Positions 54,206-62,929 of a stretch of 64,000 nt of DNA are shown in pieces. Source of the DNA: Streptomyces sp. Y2F8-2 (GTDB lineage Bacteria > Actinomycetota > Actinomycetes > Streptomycetales > Streptomycetaceae). The DNA is taken from NCBI RefSeq assembly GCF_014905555.1, contig NZ_BNGS01000003.1:897430-961429 (forward strand), in the 5' to 3' direction. A program made the position numbers and the translations under genes. The notes beneath the pieces were generated by a model that was given only the letters and a program-made list of their open reading frames with translations, was not told the origin of the DNA and made no database searches. Within the stretch, counting starts at the first letter, position 1; every line of letters starts with the position of its first letter.

Positions 54206-55888
54206 ATGCGTCTCGTCATGAACGAACCGGTCGAGAGGACGGACCGGCCCTACCCCCGGCGCTGGTGGGCGCTGGGCGTGCTCTGCCTGAGCCTGCTGAT
54301 CATCGTGATGGCGAACACCGCCCTCACCGTCGCCGCCCCCGACATGACCCGCGACCTCGGCCTGTCCAGCGCCGACCTGCAGTGGGTCATCGACGGCTAC
54401 ACCGTCCCGTACGCGGCGCTGATGCTGCTGCTCGGCGCGATCGGCGACAAGTACAGCCGACGCGGGGCGCTGGTCCTCGGGCTCGTCGTCTTCGGCGGCG
54501 GCGCCGTCTTCGGCTACCTCGCGGACAGCGCCGCCACCGTGATCGCGGCGCGCGCCGTGATGGGCGTCGGCGCCGCGCTGATCATGCCCGCCACGCTCTC
54601 CCTGCTCGCCGCGACCTTCCCGCGCGCCGAACGCGCCAAGGCGATCACCCTGTGGACCGCGACCGCGGGGCTCGCCATCGCGGCCGGACCGGTCGTCGCG
54701 GGAGCGCTGCTCAAGGACCACGGCTGGTCCTCGACCTTCCTGATCAACGTGCCGATCGCCGCCGTCGCCCTGGTGGCCGCCTTCGTCCTGGTCCCGCCGT
54801 CCAAGGCCGCCCACCACGACCGGATCGACGTCGTCGGCGGACTGCTGTCGGTGGTCTGGATCGGCTCGCTCGTCTACATGATCATCGAGGGGCCGCACTT
54901 CGGCTGGGGCACCAAGGCCGTCACGGCCGCCGTGGTCGCGGGAGTCGGCCTCCTGCTGTTCGTCGCCTGGGAGCTGCGCCACCCGCGCCCGGTCCTGGAC
55001 GTGCGCCGCTTCGCACACCGCCGCTTCGCCGGCTCCAACCTCGCCGTCGCGCTGTTCTTCCTGGCGGTCTTCGGCGCCTTCTACTACCTCACCCAGCACC
55101 TGCAGTTCGTCCTCGGCTACGACGCCCTGCAGACCGGTGTGCGCATGCTGCCGCTCGCCGGAGCCGTCTTCGTGGGCTCGGCACTGACCGGGTTCCTCAC
55201 CCCGCGCGTCGGCATGAGGATCACCGTGACCGCGGGCATGGTCGGCGGCACGGCGGCGCTCGCGCTGCTCACCCGCGTCGACGCCGGATCCACCTACGGC
55301 GACTTCGTGCTGCCCCTGGTGATCCTGGGCCTCGCGATCGGCCTCGCGCTCTCGCCGTGCACCGACGCGATCATGGGTGCGTTCCCGGAGTCCGAGCTGG
55401 GCGTCGGCGGCGCCGTCAACGACACCTCGCTCGAACTCGGCGGCTCGCTCGGCATCGCCCTCCTCGGTTCGGTGCTCGCCGACTCCTACTCCTCGCACCT
55501 GGCGGACGCCACCGCGGGCAGCCGGCTCCCGGCGAACACGCTGGACACCGCGCAGGACTCCGTCGGCGCCGGATACGCGGTGGCGCAGGGCATCGGCGAC
55601 AAGGCCCGGCAGCTCGCCGAGCAGGCCGCACACGCGGGCAGCGCCCAGCAGGCCGCACAGCTCAAGGCACAGGCCGGGCAGCTCGCGGACGGCGCCCGGC
55701 AGATGGCCGACGCGGTCGGCTCGTCCTTCGCGGACGCCGTCGCCCACACCAGCCTGGTCGGCGCGGTGATCCTCGGAGCAGGCACCCTCCTGGTCGCCGC
55801 GCTGCTGCCGCGCAGGGACCGCCCCGCGCAGCCCGCCGCCGAGGAGCAGGCCGAGGAGCGGGATCTCGTGACCGCCGAACGCCACTGA
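54206..55888 (+). CDS. MFS multidrug exporter of the EmrB/QacA (DHA2, 14-helix) type
   Basis: 560 residues with 14 membrane segments. Motif A is GDKYSRRGAL; the DHA2 segments TALTVAAPDMTRDLG, MGVGAALIMPATLSLL and TAGLAIAAGPVVAGALL are clear. Between the last two helices there is an extra outside loop of about 70 residues, largely a Gln/Ala/Lys helix (QQAAQLKAQAGQLADGARQM), that may form a coil. GAGGAGAGGAAGG lies 5' of the ATG at 54206. Controlled by the divergent TetR repressor. Confidence 0.93.
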   Translation: MRLVMNEPVERTDRPYPRRWWALGVLCLSLLIIVMANTALTVAAPDMTRDLGLSSADLQWVIDGYTVPYAALMLLLGAIGDKYSRRGALVLGLVVFGGGAVFGYLADSAATVIAARAVMGVGAALIMPATLSLLAATFPRAERAKAITLWTATAGLAIAAGPVVAGALLKDHGWSSTFLINVPIAAVALVAAFVLVPPSKAAHHDRIDVVGGLLSVVWIGSLVYMIIEGPHFGWGTKAVTAAVVAGVGLLLFVAWELRHPRPVLDVRRFAHRRFAGSNLAVALFFLAVFGAFYYLTQHLQFVLGYDALQTGVRMLPLAGAVFVGSALTGFLTPRVGMRITVTAGMVGGTAALALLTRVDAGSTYGDFVLPLVILGLAIGLALSPCTDAIMGAFPESELGVGGAVNDTSLELGGSLGIALLGSVLADSYSSHLADATAGSRLPANTLDTAQDSVGAGYAVAQGIGDKARQLAEQAAHAGSAQQAAQLKAQAGQLADGARQMADAVGSSFADAVAHTSLVGAVILGAGTLLVAALLPRRDRPAQPAAEEQAEERDLVTAERH

Positions 55889-55941
55889 CCTCGACGGGAA
55901 CCCCCCGCCCTGCCCCCACGTCTCGTAGGACATGCACTACC

Positions 55942-55970
55942 GTGCCGTGCCGGAACGACCGGCACGGCAC
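55942..55970 (+). terminator. Terminator between the efflux pump and the DUF2127 gene
   Basis: GTGCCGTGCCGG (55942-55953) pairs perfectly with 55959-55970 around AACGA. It ends 24 bp before the next start codon, so it may also act as an attenuator for that gene. Confidence 0.82.
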
Positions 55971-55994
55971 CTTCATGCGGGAGGCACGGGGGCA

Positions 55995-56765
55995 ATGAAG
56001 ATCGACTGGGACCGGCGCACCTGCGCGCGCCGCGGTCATGTGACCTACGCGCCGGACGACCCCCGGCTGCGGATCCGGCTGCACGCCCAGACCGCACTCG
56101 GGGACGTGTGGCGCTGCCTGCGCTGCGGGGACTTCGTGCTCGGCGAGCCGCACGGCTCGGGACCGGCCGGCGACGCCCCGCTCGTGCCGCGCGGCAAGGT
56201 GCTGCGCGACCTGTTCATCCTGCGCTTCCTGGCGATCGAGCGGGCCGTTCGCGGGGTGTTCATCGTGCTGGTCGCGGTGGCGGTGTGGAGGTTCAGCAAC
56301 AGCCAGGACGCGGTGCGGCGGCTGTTCAACGAGTACCTGGAGGTCTTCCGGCCGGTCTTTCGGCACTTCCACTACGACCTCGACCACTCGCCCGTGGTCG
56401 GCACCATCCAGAAGTCCTTCGGCTACCGGCACTCCACGCTGATCCTGGTGGCCGGGCTGCTGCTGGCGTACGCGCTGATCGAGCTGGTCGAGGCGGTCGG
56501 CCTCTGGTACGCCAAGCGCTGGGCGGAGTACCTGACGGTCGTCGCCACCGCGGCCTTCCTGCCGCTGGAGGTGTACGAACTCACCGAGCACATCAGCGGC
56601 CTGAAGATCGCGACACTGGTCCTCAACATCCTCGCGGTCCTCTACATTGCGTTCGCCAAGCGCCTGTTCGGGCTGCGCGGCGGCCGCAAGGCGTTCGAGG
56701 AGGAGCGGCGGAGCGCCTCCCTGCTGGAGGTGGAGGAGTCGGCCGGGGTCTTGCTCACGCCCTGA
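55995..56765 (+). CDS. DUF2127 membrane protein with an N-terminal CxxC segment
   Basis: 256 residues. The N-terminus has a short cytoplasmic stretch with RTCARRGHVTY and WRCLRCGDFVLGE, a possible zinc knuckle. The DUF2127 region follows, with four membrane segments from about 80 to 225 (LRDLFILRFLAIERAVRG, STLILVAGLLLAYALIELVEAVGLWYAKRWAEYLTVVATAAFLPLEVYEL). The tail is basic then acidic. Family function unknown. ATG at 55995 is the only start that keeps the Cys segment. Confidence 0.85.
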   Translation: MKIDWDRRTCARRGHVTYAPDDPRLRIRLHAQTALGDVWRCLRCGDFVLGEPHGSGPAGDAPLVPRGKVLRDLFILRFLAIERAVRGVFIVLVAVAVWRFSNSQDAVRRLFNEYLEVFRPVFRHFHYDLDHSPVVGTIQKSFGYRHSTLILVAGLLLAYALIELVEAVGLWYAKRWAEYLTVVATAAFLPLEVYELTEHISGLKIATLVLNILAVLYIAFAKRLFGLRGGRKAFEEERRSASLLEVEESAGVLLTP

Positions 56766-56777
56766 ACCGTCCCGGTC

Positions 56778-56802
56778 GGTCCGGCGGTGGGGCCGCCGGA
56801 CC
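56778..56802. terminator. Bidirectional terminator between DUF2127 and serine-hydrolase genes
   Basis: GGTCCGGCGG (56778-56787) pairs with CCGCCGGACC (56793-56802) around a five-base loop between convergent genes. Confidence 0.85.
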
Positions 56803-56818
56803 CTCCCGGCCGGGCGTC

Positions 56819-57970
56819 TCATGACGTACCGGCCGCGTACCGCCAGAAGTCGCGCATCAGGGCGGGCGGGGTCGGGCTCTCCATCGCGCGCTGGGTGAGC
56901 AGGATCGCGACCGTCCCGGTGGCCGGGACGACGTGGGCGCTGGTGCCGGTGCCGCCGATCCAGCCGTAGCGGCCGGGGACGGTCCAGGGATCGGAGGCCG
57001 CGATGTCCACCGAGCCGCCGTAGCCCCAGCCCTGCCCCTCGAGGAAGAGGGCGGCCCTCGCCCGCTGCGCCGGGGCGAGATGGTCGGCGGTCATCCGGCG
57101 CACCGACTCCGTGGCGAGGACACGGCGGCCGTCGGGCGTGGTCCCGCCGGCCAGCAGCATGCGGGCGAAGGCCAGCCAGTCGGCGGCCGTACCGGCGAGG
57201 CCGCCCCCGCCGGACGGGAACGCGGGCAGACTGCTCCAGCCGCCGTCCGGGGTGTCGACGACCTCCAGGCCACCCGTGCCGTCGGGGCGGTAGGCGGTGG
57301 TGAGGCGATGGCGCTTGGTGGCCGGCACCTCGAAGGCGGTGTCGGACATGCCCAGCGGCTCGAGGATCCGCTCGGCCAGCACCTCGGGCAGCGGACGGCC
57401 GGTCGCCCGGGCGATCAGCACGCCCTGGAGGTCGGAGCAGGTGTGATAGAGCCAGGCCTCGCCCGGCTGGTACAGCAGCGGGAGGCGGGCCAGCTCGGCG
57501 ACCCAGGTGTCCGGGTCGGGGAGGGCGCCCGGATCCGCGCCGGGCCTCTGCACCTCGAACAGGGCCTTGACCTGGGGCAGGGAGAAGTCCGACGGGAAGC
57601 CGTACCCCGCGCGGAAGGTCAGCAGGTCCTGGACCGTGATCTGCCGGGAGGCGGGCACCACGTCGTCGAGCGGACCGGCGGGGGTGCGCACCACGGTGGG
57701 GTGCGCCAGCTCCGGGATCCAGACGGCGATCGGGGCGTCGAGGGCGAGGGTGCCGTCCTCCACGAGGGTCATCACGGCGGCGGCCACGAGGGGTTTGGTG
57801 ATCGAGGCGAGGCGGAAGATCGCGTCGGGCGGCATCGGCTGCGCGCCGGTGGCGTCCAGCGAGCCGACCGCCGCGGTCTCCGTACGGCCGTGCCGCTCCA
57901 CCAGGGCCACGGCGCCCGGCGCCCAGCCCTTGTCGATGTACGTCTTCACGAGGTGGTGCAGGGTGGTCAT
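56819..57970 (-). CDS. Serine hydrolase of the beta-lactamase/esterase class C family
   Basis: 383 residues without a signal peptide, so probably cytoplasmic. The nucleophile Ser56 and Lys59 sit in LASITKP. The Tyr motif is YHTCSDLQ, in place of the usual YxN, and the third motif reads GGTGTSAHV. This pattern is typical of EstB-like esterases and related hydrolases rather than true beta-lactamases. Substrate unknown. ATG at 57970. Confidence 0.88.
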   Translation of the reverse strand: MTTLHHLVKTYIDKGWAPGAVALVERHGRTETAAVGSLDATGAQPMPPDAIFRLASITKPLVAAAVMTLVEDGTLALDAPIAVWIPELAHPTVVRTPAGPLDDVVPASRQITVQDLLTFRAGYGFPSDFSLPQVKALFEVQRPGADPGALPDPDTWVAELARLPLLYQPGEAWLYHTCSDLQGVLIARATGRPLPEVLAERILEPLGMSDTAFEVPATKRHRLTTAYRPDGTGGLEVVDTPDGGWSSLPAFPSGGGGLAGTAADWLAFARMLLAGGTTPDGRRVLATESVRRMTADHLAPAQRARAALFLEGQGWGYGGSVDIAASDPWTVPGRYGWIGGTGTSAHVVPATGTVAILLTQRAMESPTPPALMRDFWRYAAGTS

Positions 57971-58114
57971 GGGTCCGTCCGTCCGCCGTCGCCGGGTCCT
58001 GTCACAGATGAGACCGCCGGGGCGGGCCGGAGTCATCGGTGCGCGCCGGGGGAGTGGCGGGATTTTTCCCGGGGCTCGCGTGACCGTCGGGGGCGCGGCC
58101 TGCCTGCGGCCTTG

Positions 58115-58134
58115 CCTTGACGTCGGCGTCAAGG
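58115..58134 (+). promoter_or_regulatory. MerR-type operator
   Basis: CCTTGAC (58115-58121) and GTCAAGG (58128-58134) form a 20-bp palindrome, 15 bp before the merR start codon. This is the usual place and shape for MerR-family promoters, with the operator between widely spaced -35 and -10 boxes. TTGAC within the left arm can serve as the -35. Confidence 0.8.
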
Positions 58135-58149
58135 ACTACCGTCGCGGAC

Positions 58150-58578
58150 ATGCGAATCGGCGAGCTGGCGGCGCGGGCCGGGACCACCACGCGGACCCTG
58201 CGGTACTACGAGTCGCGGGGGCTGCTGCCCGCGCGGCGCGGTGACAACGGATACCGGACCTACGACGAGCGCGATCTGCGGCTGCTCCAGCAGATCCGCA
58301 CCCTGCAGGACTTCGGGTTCGACCTGGAGGAGACACGGCCCTTCGTGGAGTGTCTGCGGGCCGGGCACCCGGAGGGCGACTCCTGCCCGGCGTCGCTCGC
58401 GGTCTACCGGCGCAAGCTGGATGAACTGGACGCGCTGATCGGGGAGTTGCAGTCGGTGCGGGAGAAGGTCGCCGGACAGCTGGCGCGCGCCGAGCAGGCC
58501 CGCGACGGACTGGCCGCCGAGGCGCTGGTTCCGGGAGGTCCGGAACCGCTGTGCGAGCTGGGAGGGCAGGAGCGGTGA
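58150..58578 (+). CDS. MerR-family regulator linked to a thioredoxin
   Basis: 142 residues. The winged HTH is MRIGELAARAGTTTRTLRYYESRGLL, with the wing NGYRTYDERDL, then a long dimer helix. Cys residues in VECLRAGHPEGDSCPASL are spaced as in metal- or redox-sensing MerR proteins, with a third Cys near the C-terminus (PLCELG). The palindrome before its start suggests autoregulation of the two-gene operon. The next gene overlaps by 4 bp. Confidence 0.92.
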   Translation: MRIGELAARAGTTTRTLRYYESRGLLPARRGDNGYRTYDERDLRLLQQIRTLQDFGFDLEETRPFVECLRAGHPEGDSCPASLAVYRRKLDELDALIGELQSVREKVAGQLARAEQARDGLAAEALVPGGPEPLCELGGQER

Positions 58579-58907
58579 TCAAGGCGGATGGTGTGACCGA
58601 GGTGACGGACGCGGACTTCGGGGCGGAGGTGCTCGCATCGGATCTGCCGGTGCTGGTGGAGTTCACCGCCGACTGGTGCCCGCCGTGCCGGCAGATGGGG
58701 CCGGTGCTCAGCTCCCTGGCTTTCGAGGAGGGTGACCGGCTCAAGGTGGTCCAACTGGATGTGGACACCAATCCGGAGACGACGAACGCCTACAAGGTGC
58801 TGTCGATGCCGACCTTCATGGTGTTCCGGAACGGTGAGCCCGTGAAGGCGATGGTGGGGGCGCGGCCCAAGCGGCGGCTGCTGGAGGAGCTGTCCGACGT
58901 GCTCTGA
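58575..58907 (+). CDS. Thioredoxin
   Basis: 110-residue redox protein with active site ADWCPPCRQM and the cis-Pro in LSMPTFMVF. The active-site dipeptide is Pro-Pro instead of the usual Gly-Pro, which changes redox potential or partner preference. GTG start overlaps the merR stop codon (GTGA). Coupling to a Cys-containing MerR regulator suggests induction by oxidative or thiol stress. Confidence 0.95.
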   Translation: MIKADGVTEVTDADFGAEVLASDLPVLVEFTADWCPPCRQMGPVLSSLAFEEGDRLKVVQLDVDTNPETTNAYKVLSMPTFMVFRNGEPVKAMVGARPKRRLLEELSDVL

Positions 58908-58925
58908 TGCCCCGACCGCCACAGC

Positions 58926-58961
58926 AGAAATCCCCCGAGTAATTGCGCTCGGGGGATTTCT
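58926..58961 (+). terminator. Terminator after the thioredoxin gene
   Basis: AGAAATCCCCCGAG (58926-58939) pairs perfectly with 58948-58961 around an eight-base A/T-rich loop, followed by TT. A strong 14-bp stem. Confidence 0.93.
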
Positions 58962-59048
58962 TTGCGTATATTCAATGGTTCGCGACTTGAGGATGGGTCG
59001 GGTCGCGAAGAAGTTCAGTGAGCACAGTGTATCCGGGCGGGAGCTGAA

Positions 59049-61364
59049 TTGTCAAACACCGAATTTCCGGACGATGAATTGCGGCACGAGCAGGAATTCA
59101 TCGACGGGTTGTACACGCGGGTGGACGCGTTGCGCGGCGACACCGAGGGTTCCGTCGCGGACGCGCTCGCCCAGGGCGACAAGCCCATGCAGGCCCGCCT
59201 GGAACGGGACATCCTCGTCGCCGAACGCTCGGGCCTGCTGGCCGCGCTGAACGCCGTGGACGGCTCGCTGTGCTTCGGCCGTATCGACCTCACCTCCGGG
59301 ACGAGCCACCACATCGGCCGTATCGGACTGCGCGCCGACGACGCCGAGCGCACACCGATCCTGATCGACTGGCGGGCCGAGGTCGCCCGCCCCTTCTACC
59401 TGGCCACCGGACACACCCCGATGGGCCTGCGCCGGCGCCGGCACATCTCCACCGAGGGCCGCCGGGTCACGGCCCTGCACGACGAGCACCTCGACGTCGC
59501 CGACCGCGAACGCACCGGCCACGAGGACCCCGCCGGGGACGACGTGCTGCTCGCCGCGCTCAACGCGGCCCGCACCGGCCGGATGAGCGACATCGTCCGG
59601 ACCATCCAGGCCGACCAGGACCGCATCATCCGTGCACCCCACCGGGGAGTGCTGGTGGTGGAGGGCGGCCCGGGCACCGGCAAGACGGCCGTCGCGCTGC
59701 ACCGCGCGGCCTACCTCCTCTACGAGCACCGGGAGCTGCTCGCCCGCCGCGCCGTCCTCATCGTCGGCCCCAACCCGGCGTTCCTCGGCTACATCGGCGA
59801 GGTGCTGCCCTCCCTCGGCGAGACCGGCGTGCTGCTCGCCACGGTCGGCGAGCTGTTCCCCGGCGTGAAGGCCACCGCCGCCGACACACCTGAGGCCGCC
59901 GCGGTGAAGGGCCGCGCCGAGATGGCCGACGTGCTCGCACGGGTCGTCGCCGACCGGCAGGCGCTGCCCGACCCGGTCATCGCCATCGAGCACGACCGGG
60001 ACGTCCTGCTGCTCGACGACGGGCTCGTGAACGTGGCCCGCGAACGCACCCGCGCCGCGAAGCTGCCGCACAACGCGGCGCGCGAGCACTTCGAGGGCCA
60101 CATCCTCAACACGCTGACGGACATGGTCGCCGAACGGATCGGCACCGACCCGTACGACGGCTCGAACCTCCTCGACGCGAGCGACATCACCCAGATCCGC
60201 GACGAACTGGCCGAGAACCCGGAAGTCTGGTCCGCGATCGACCAGTTGTGGCCGCGTCTGACCCCGCAGCGGCTGGTCGCCGACTTCCTCGCCGATCCGG
60301 AGGGCTATGTGTCCGACGAGGACGCGGCCGCCATCCGCCGCCCGGTCACCCGCGCCTGGACGACGGCCGACATCCCGCTGCTCGACGAGGCGGCCGAACT
60401 CCTCGGCGAGGACGACCGCTCGGCCCGCGCCCGCGCCGAACGCGAGCGCGAGGCGCAGGTGTCGTACGCGCAGGGCGTGCTGGACGTGTCGTACGCCTCC
60501 CGGACGTACGAGTTCGAGGACAAGGAGGACAGTGACCCGGAAGCGTCGGAAGTCCTGTCCGCGCACGACATCATCGACGCCGAACGGTTCGCCGAGCGGC
60601 ACGAGGAGGCCGACCACCGCAGTGCCGCGGAGCGCGCCGCGGCCGACCGCACCTGGGCGTTCGGGCACATCATCGTCGACGAGGCGCAGGAGCTGTCGCC
60701 GATGGCCTGGCGGCTGCTGATGCGGCGCTGCCCGACCCGCTCGATGACCCTGGTCGGGGACCCGGCGCAGACGTCCGAGGCCGGCGGGGTCGGCTCCTGG
60801 TCGAAGATCCTCGCGCCCTACGTCGAGGACCGCTGGGAGCACACCCGGCTCGGCGTCAACTACCGCACGCCCGCCGAGATCATGGAGGTCGCGGCGGCCG
60901 TGGTCCGGGCGGAGCACCCCGGCTTCGAACCGCCGAGCTCGGTCCGTTCCACCGGCGTACGGCCGTGGGCGCGCCGCGCGGTGGACGACCTGCCCGGCAC
61001 GGTGGCGAAGGCGGCCGCCGAACTCACCCCCACCGAGGGCCGGCTGGCGGTGATCGCCCCGCGCGAGCTCCACCGGGCGCTGGCCGCGCGGATCGACGGG
61101 GTGACCGCGGGCGGCGAACCGGACCTGACCCGGACCGTGGTCCTGCTCGACCCGCGCCAGGCCAAGGGCCTGGAGTTCGACTCCGTCCTGGTGGTCGAGC
61201 CGGGGCGTTACGGCACGAGCGACCTCTATGTGGCGCTGACGCGGGCGACGCAGCGGCTGGGCGTGGTGCACAGCGGGGAGCTGCCCGAGCCACTGGCGGC
61301 GGCACTGACGGACGCGGACGACGCGCGCCGGAACGCACCGGAAACGAAGATCACCGGGGCATAA
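59049..61364 (+). CDS. helD: HelD-type RNA polymerase-binding helicase
   Basis: 771-residue superfamily 1 ATPase that binds RNA polymerase, opens its channels and releases stalled or inhibitor-bound complexes; related Streptomyces HelR proteins confer rifamycin tolerance. A coiled N-terminal arm (HEQEFIDGLYTRVDALRG onward) precedes Walker A GGPGTGKTAVAL at about 206. Motif II is VDEAQELSPMAW near 542 and motif VI ALTRATQRL near 728. A TTG at 59049 after GGGAGC is the best start. It has its own A/T-rich promoter region after the thioredoxin terminator. No rifamycin-associated element was seen upstream. Confidence 0.93.
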   Translation: MSNTEFPDDELRHEQEFIDGLYTRVDALRGDTEGSVADALAQGDKPMQARLERDILVAERSGLLAALNAVDGSLCFGRIDLTSGTSHHIGRIGLRADDAERTPILIDWRAEVARPFYLATGHTPMGLRRRRHISTEGRRVTALHDEHLDVADRERTGHEDPAGDDVLLAALNAARTGRMSDIVRTIQADQDRIIRAPHRGVLVVEGGPGTGKTAVALHRAAYLLYEHRELLARRAVLIVGPNPAFLGYIGEVLPSLGETGVLLATVGELFPGVKATAADTPEAAAVKGRAEMADVLARVVADRQALPDPVIAIEHDRDVLLLDDGLVNVARERTRAAKLPHNAAREHFEGHILNTLTDMVAERIGTDPYDGSNLLDASDITQIRDELAENPEVWSAIDQLWPRLTPQRLVADFLADPEGYVSDEDAAAIRRPVTRAWTTADIPLLDEAAELLGEDDRSARARAEREREAQVSYAQGVLDVSYASRTYEFEDKEDSDPEASEVLSAHDIIDAERFAERHEEADHRSAAERAAADRTWAFGHIIVDEAQELSPMAWRLLMRRCPTRSMTLVGDPAQTSEAGGVGSWSKILAPYVEDRWEHTRLGVNYRTPAEIMEVAAAVVRAEHPGFEPPSSVRSTGVRPWARRAVDDLPGTVAKAAAELTPTEGRLAVIAPRELHRALAARIDGVTAGGEPDLTRTVVLLDPRQAKGLEFDSVLVVEPGRYGTSDLYVALTRATQRLGVVHSGELPEPLAAALTDADDARRNAPETKITGA

Positions 61365-61418
61365 CAGTTCACGCTTCGATCACCGGCCGTGCACGTCCGG
61401 TGCGGTATGCGTGTCGGT

Positions 61419-62828
61419 ATGGACGCCCAACCGTACGCGACCGCGCCGGCCGACAGCCCGTCGCTCGCCTCGCTGCCGGTACCGCCGCTGCTCACCTCGG
61501 AGTTCGACGCGGATCCCGAGGGCGTGTACGAGCGGCTGCGGCGCACCTACGGCCCGGTCGCGCCGGTCGGGCTGATGGGGGTGCCCGTGTGGCTGGTGCT
61601 CGGCTACCGCGAGGTCCTTCAGGTGCTGCGGGACGAGAGCGTGTGGCGGCGGGACGTACGGTACTGGCGGGCCCGGGCGCAGGGGTGGCTGCCCGCGGAC
61701 TGGCCGCTGCTCGCGGGCTACGAGGTGCGGCAGACGATGTTCATGGACGGCGACGAACACCGGGCGGCCCGCCGCACCCACCACTCGGCGCTGCGCCCCT
61801 TCCAGGACGGGCACACGCCGCAGGGCTGGGAACTGCGGGCCGCCGTCGCCCGCTACACGGACGAGCTGATCGGCGTGCTGGCCGCCGACTCGGGGCCGAC
61901 GGGGTTCGCCGACCTCGGGGCGCAGTACACACGGCCGTTGCTGCTGATGGTGACGACGCGGCTGTTCGGCTGCCCGGTGGAGCTGGGCGACGAGCTGGTC
62001 ATGGACCTGTGGCGGATGCTGGACGGCGGGTCGGACGCGGGGGCGGCGACGGGCAGGGCGCTTGCGGCCATGACCCGACTGGCGGCGCACCGCCGGGCGC
62101 GGCCCGGTGACGACCTGACCTCGTACATGCTGCTGGCCGATCCCGACCTGTCGGACGAACGGCTGGGCCGGGAGCTGTTCATGAACGCGGTCTACCTCAA
62201 CGACGTCACCGGGAACATGGTGCTGAACACGCTCCTGGAGGTGCTGCGGGGCAACGCCACGGTGCGGCTCGGTCTGTCGGCCGGGCAGCTGGGGGAGACC
62301 GTGAACCGGGCGGCGCTGGTCAATCCGCCGGTGGCCAACATGTGCTTCCGCTTCGCGGCGCGGGATGTGCGGCTGGGCAACTTCTGGATCCGGGCGGGCG
62401 ACGCGGTGTCGCCGTCCGCGGCGGCCGCGCACCGGGACCTGCTGGCGCTCGACTCGTCCTCGGCGGTGGACCCGACGATCAGTACGCGGGCGCATCTGGG
62501 GTGGGGGGCGGGTCAGCACCAGTGCCCGAGTGCGGCGCGGGAGCTGGGCGGGATGATCGTGGCGACGGCGGTGGGGCGGGTCTTCGAGCACTTCGCACAG
62601 GCGGAACTGACGTTGCCGCCCGATCAGTTGCCGTGGCGGTCGGGGCCGGTGGTGCGGGGGCTGCGACTGCTGCCGATCCGCTACGCGTTGCACGGGGACG
62701 TGCCGGTGCCGGGTGCGCGTGGCGCCTCGGGGGGAGCCACGGAACCCCCGGAGGAGCCGCGCGGTGTGGAGCGGGAGGCGAAGGGGTTGCTGGCGGGGCT
62801 GCGGAGGCTGATGTTCGGCGGCCGCTGA
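61419..62828 (+). CDS. Cytochrome P450 lacking the canonical ExxR motif (CYP157-like)
   Basis: 469 residues. The haem loop is GWGAGQHQC, with the thiolate Cys followed by PSA. The I-helix segment is YLNDVTGNMVLN without the usual acid-Thr pair. The K-helix position, aligned through LVNPPVANMCFRFA, reads RAAL instead of ExxR. P450s of the Streptomyces CYP157 group are known to lack ExxR, and the C-terminal pattern LPWRSGPVVRGLRLLPIR is like that group. The start is uncertain: ATG at 61419 or 61407; no clear ribosome site. It lies 55 bp after helD in the same orientation. No biosynthetic partners are adjacent. Confidence 0.85.
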   Translation: MDAQPYATAPADSPSLASLPVPPLLTSEFDADPEGVYERLRRTYGPVAPVGLMGVPVWLVLGYREVLQVLRDESVWRRDVRYWRARAQGWLPADWPLLAGYEVRQTMFMDGDEHRAARRTHHSALRPFQDGHTPQGWELRAAVARYTDELIGVLAADSGPTGFADLGAQYTRPLLLMVTTRLFGCPVELGDELVMDLWRMLDGGSDAGAATGRALAAMTRLAAHRRARPGDDLTSYMLLADPDLSDERLGRELFMNAVYLNDVTGNMVLNTLLEVLRGNATVRLGLSAGQLGETVNRAALVNPPVANMCFRFAARDVRLGNFWIRAGDAVSPSAAAAHRDLLALDSSSAVDPTISTRAHLGWGAGQHQCPSAARELGGMIVATAVGRVFEHFAQAELTLPPDQLPWRSGPVVRGLRLLPIRYALHGDVPVPGARGASGGATEPPEEPRGVEREAKGLLAGLRRLMFGGR

Positions 62829-62860
62829 GCCGACCACGAGGGTGTCCCGCCGGGTGACCC

Positions 62861-62913
62861 GCCCCCGCCGCCCCTACCCTTCCCGTCCCTGGGGGCTGCG
62901 CCCCCAGACCCCC
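62861..62913 (+). repeat. Dispersed GC-rich repeat with hairpin (copy 2)
   Basis: It shares 35 identical leading bases with 34270-34321 and contains the stem CTGGGGGC (62889-62896) with GCCCCCAG (62900-62907). It follows the P450 gene and abuts the convergent glgB stop codon, so it may terminate both. Confidence 0.78.
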
Positions 62914-62929
62914 GCTTCCGGCGAGAAAC

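Noticed and set aside
58962..59048. Rifamycin-associated element upstream of helD
   Set aside because: The expected inverted repeat was not found in the 87 bp between the terminator and the start codon, so rifamycin induction is not supported by sequence.
61419..62828. Secondary-metabolite cluster around the P450
   Set aside because: The neighbours are a helD helicase and glgB; no synthase, transferase or ferredoxin gene is adjacent.
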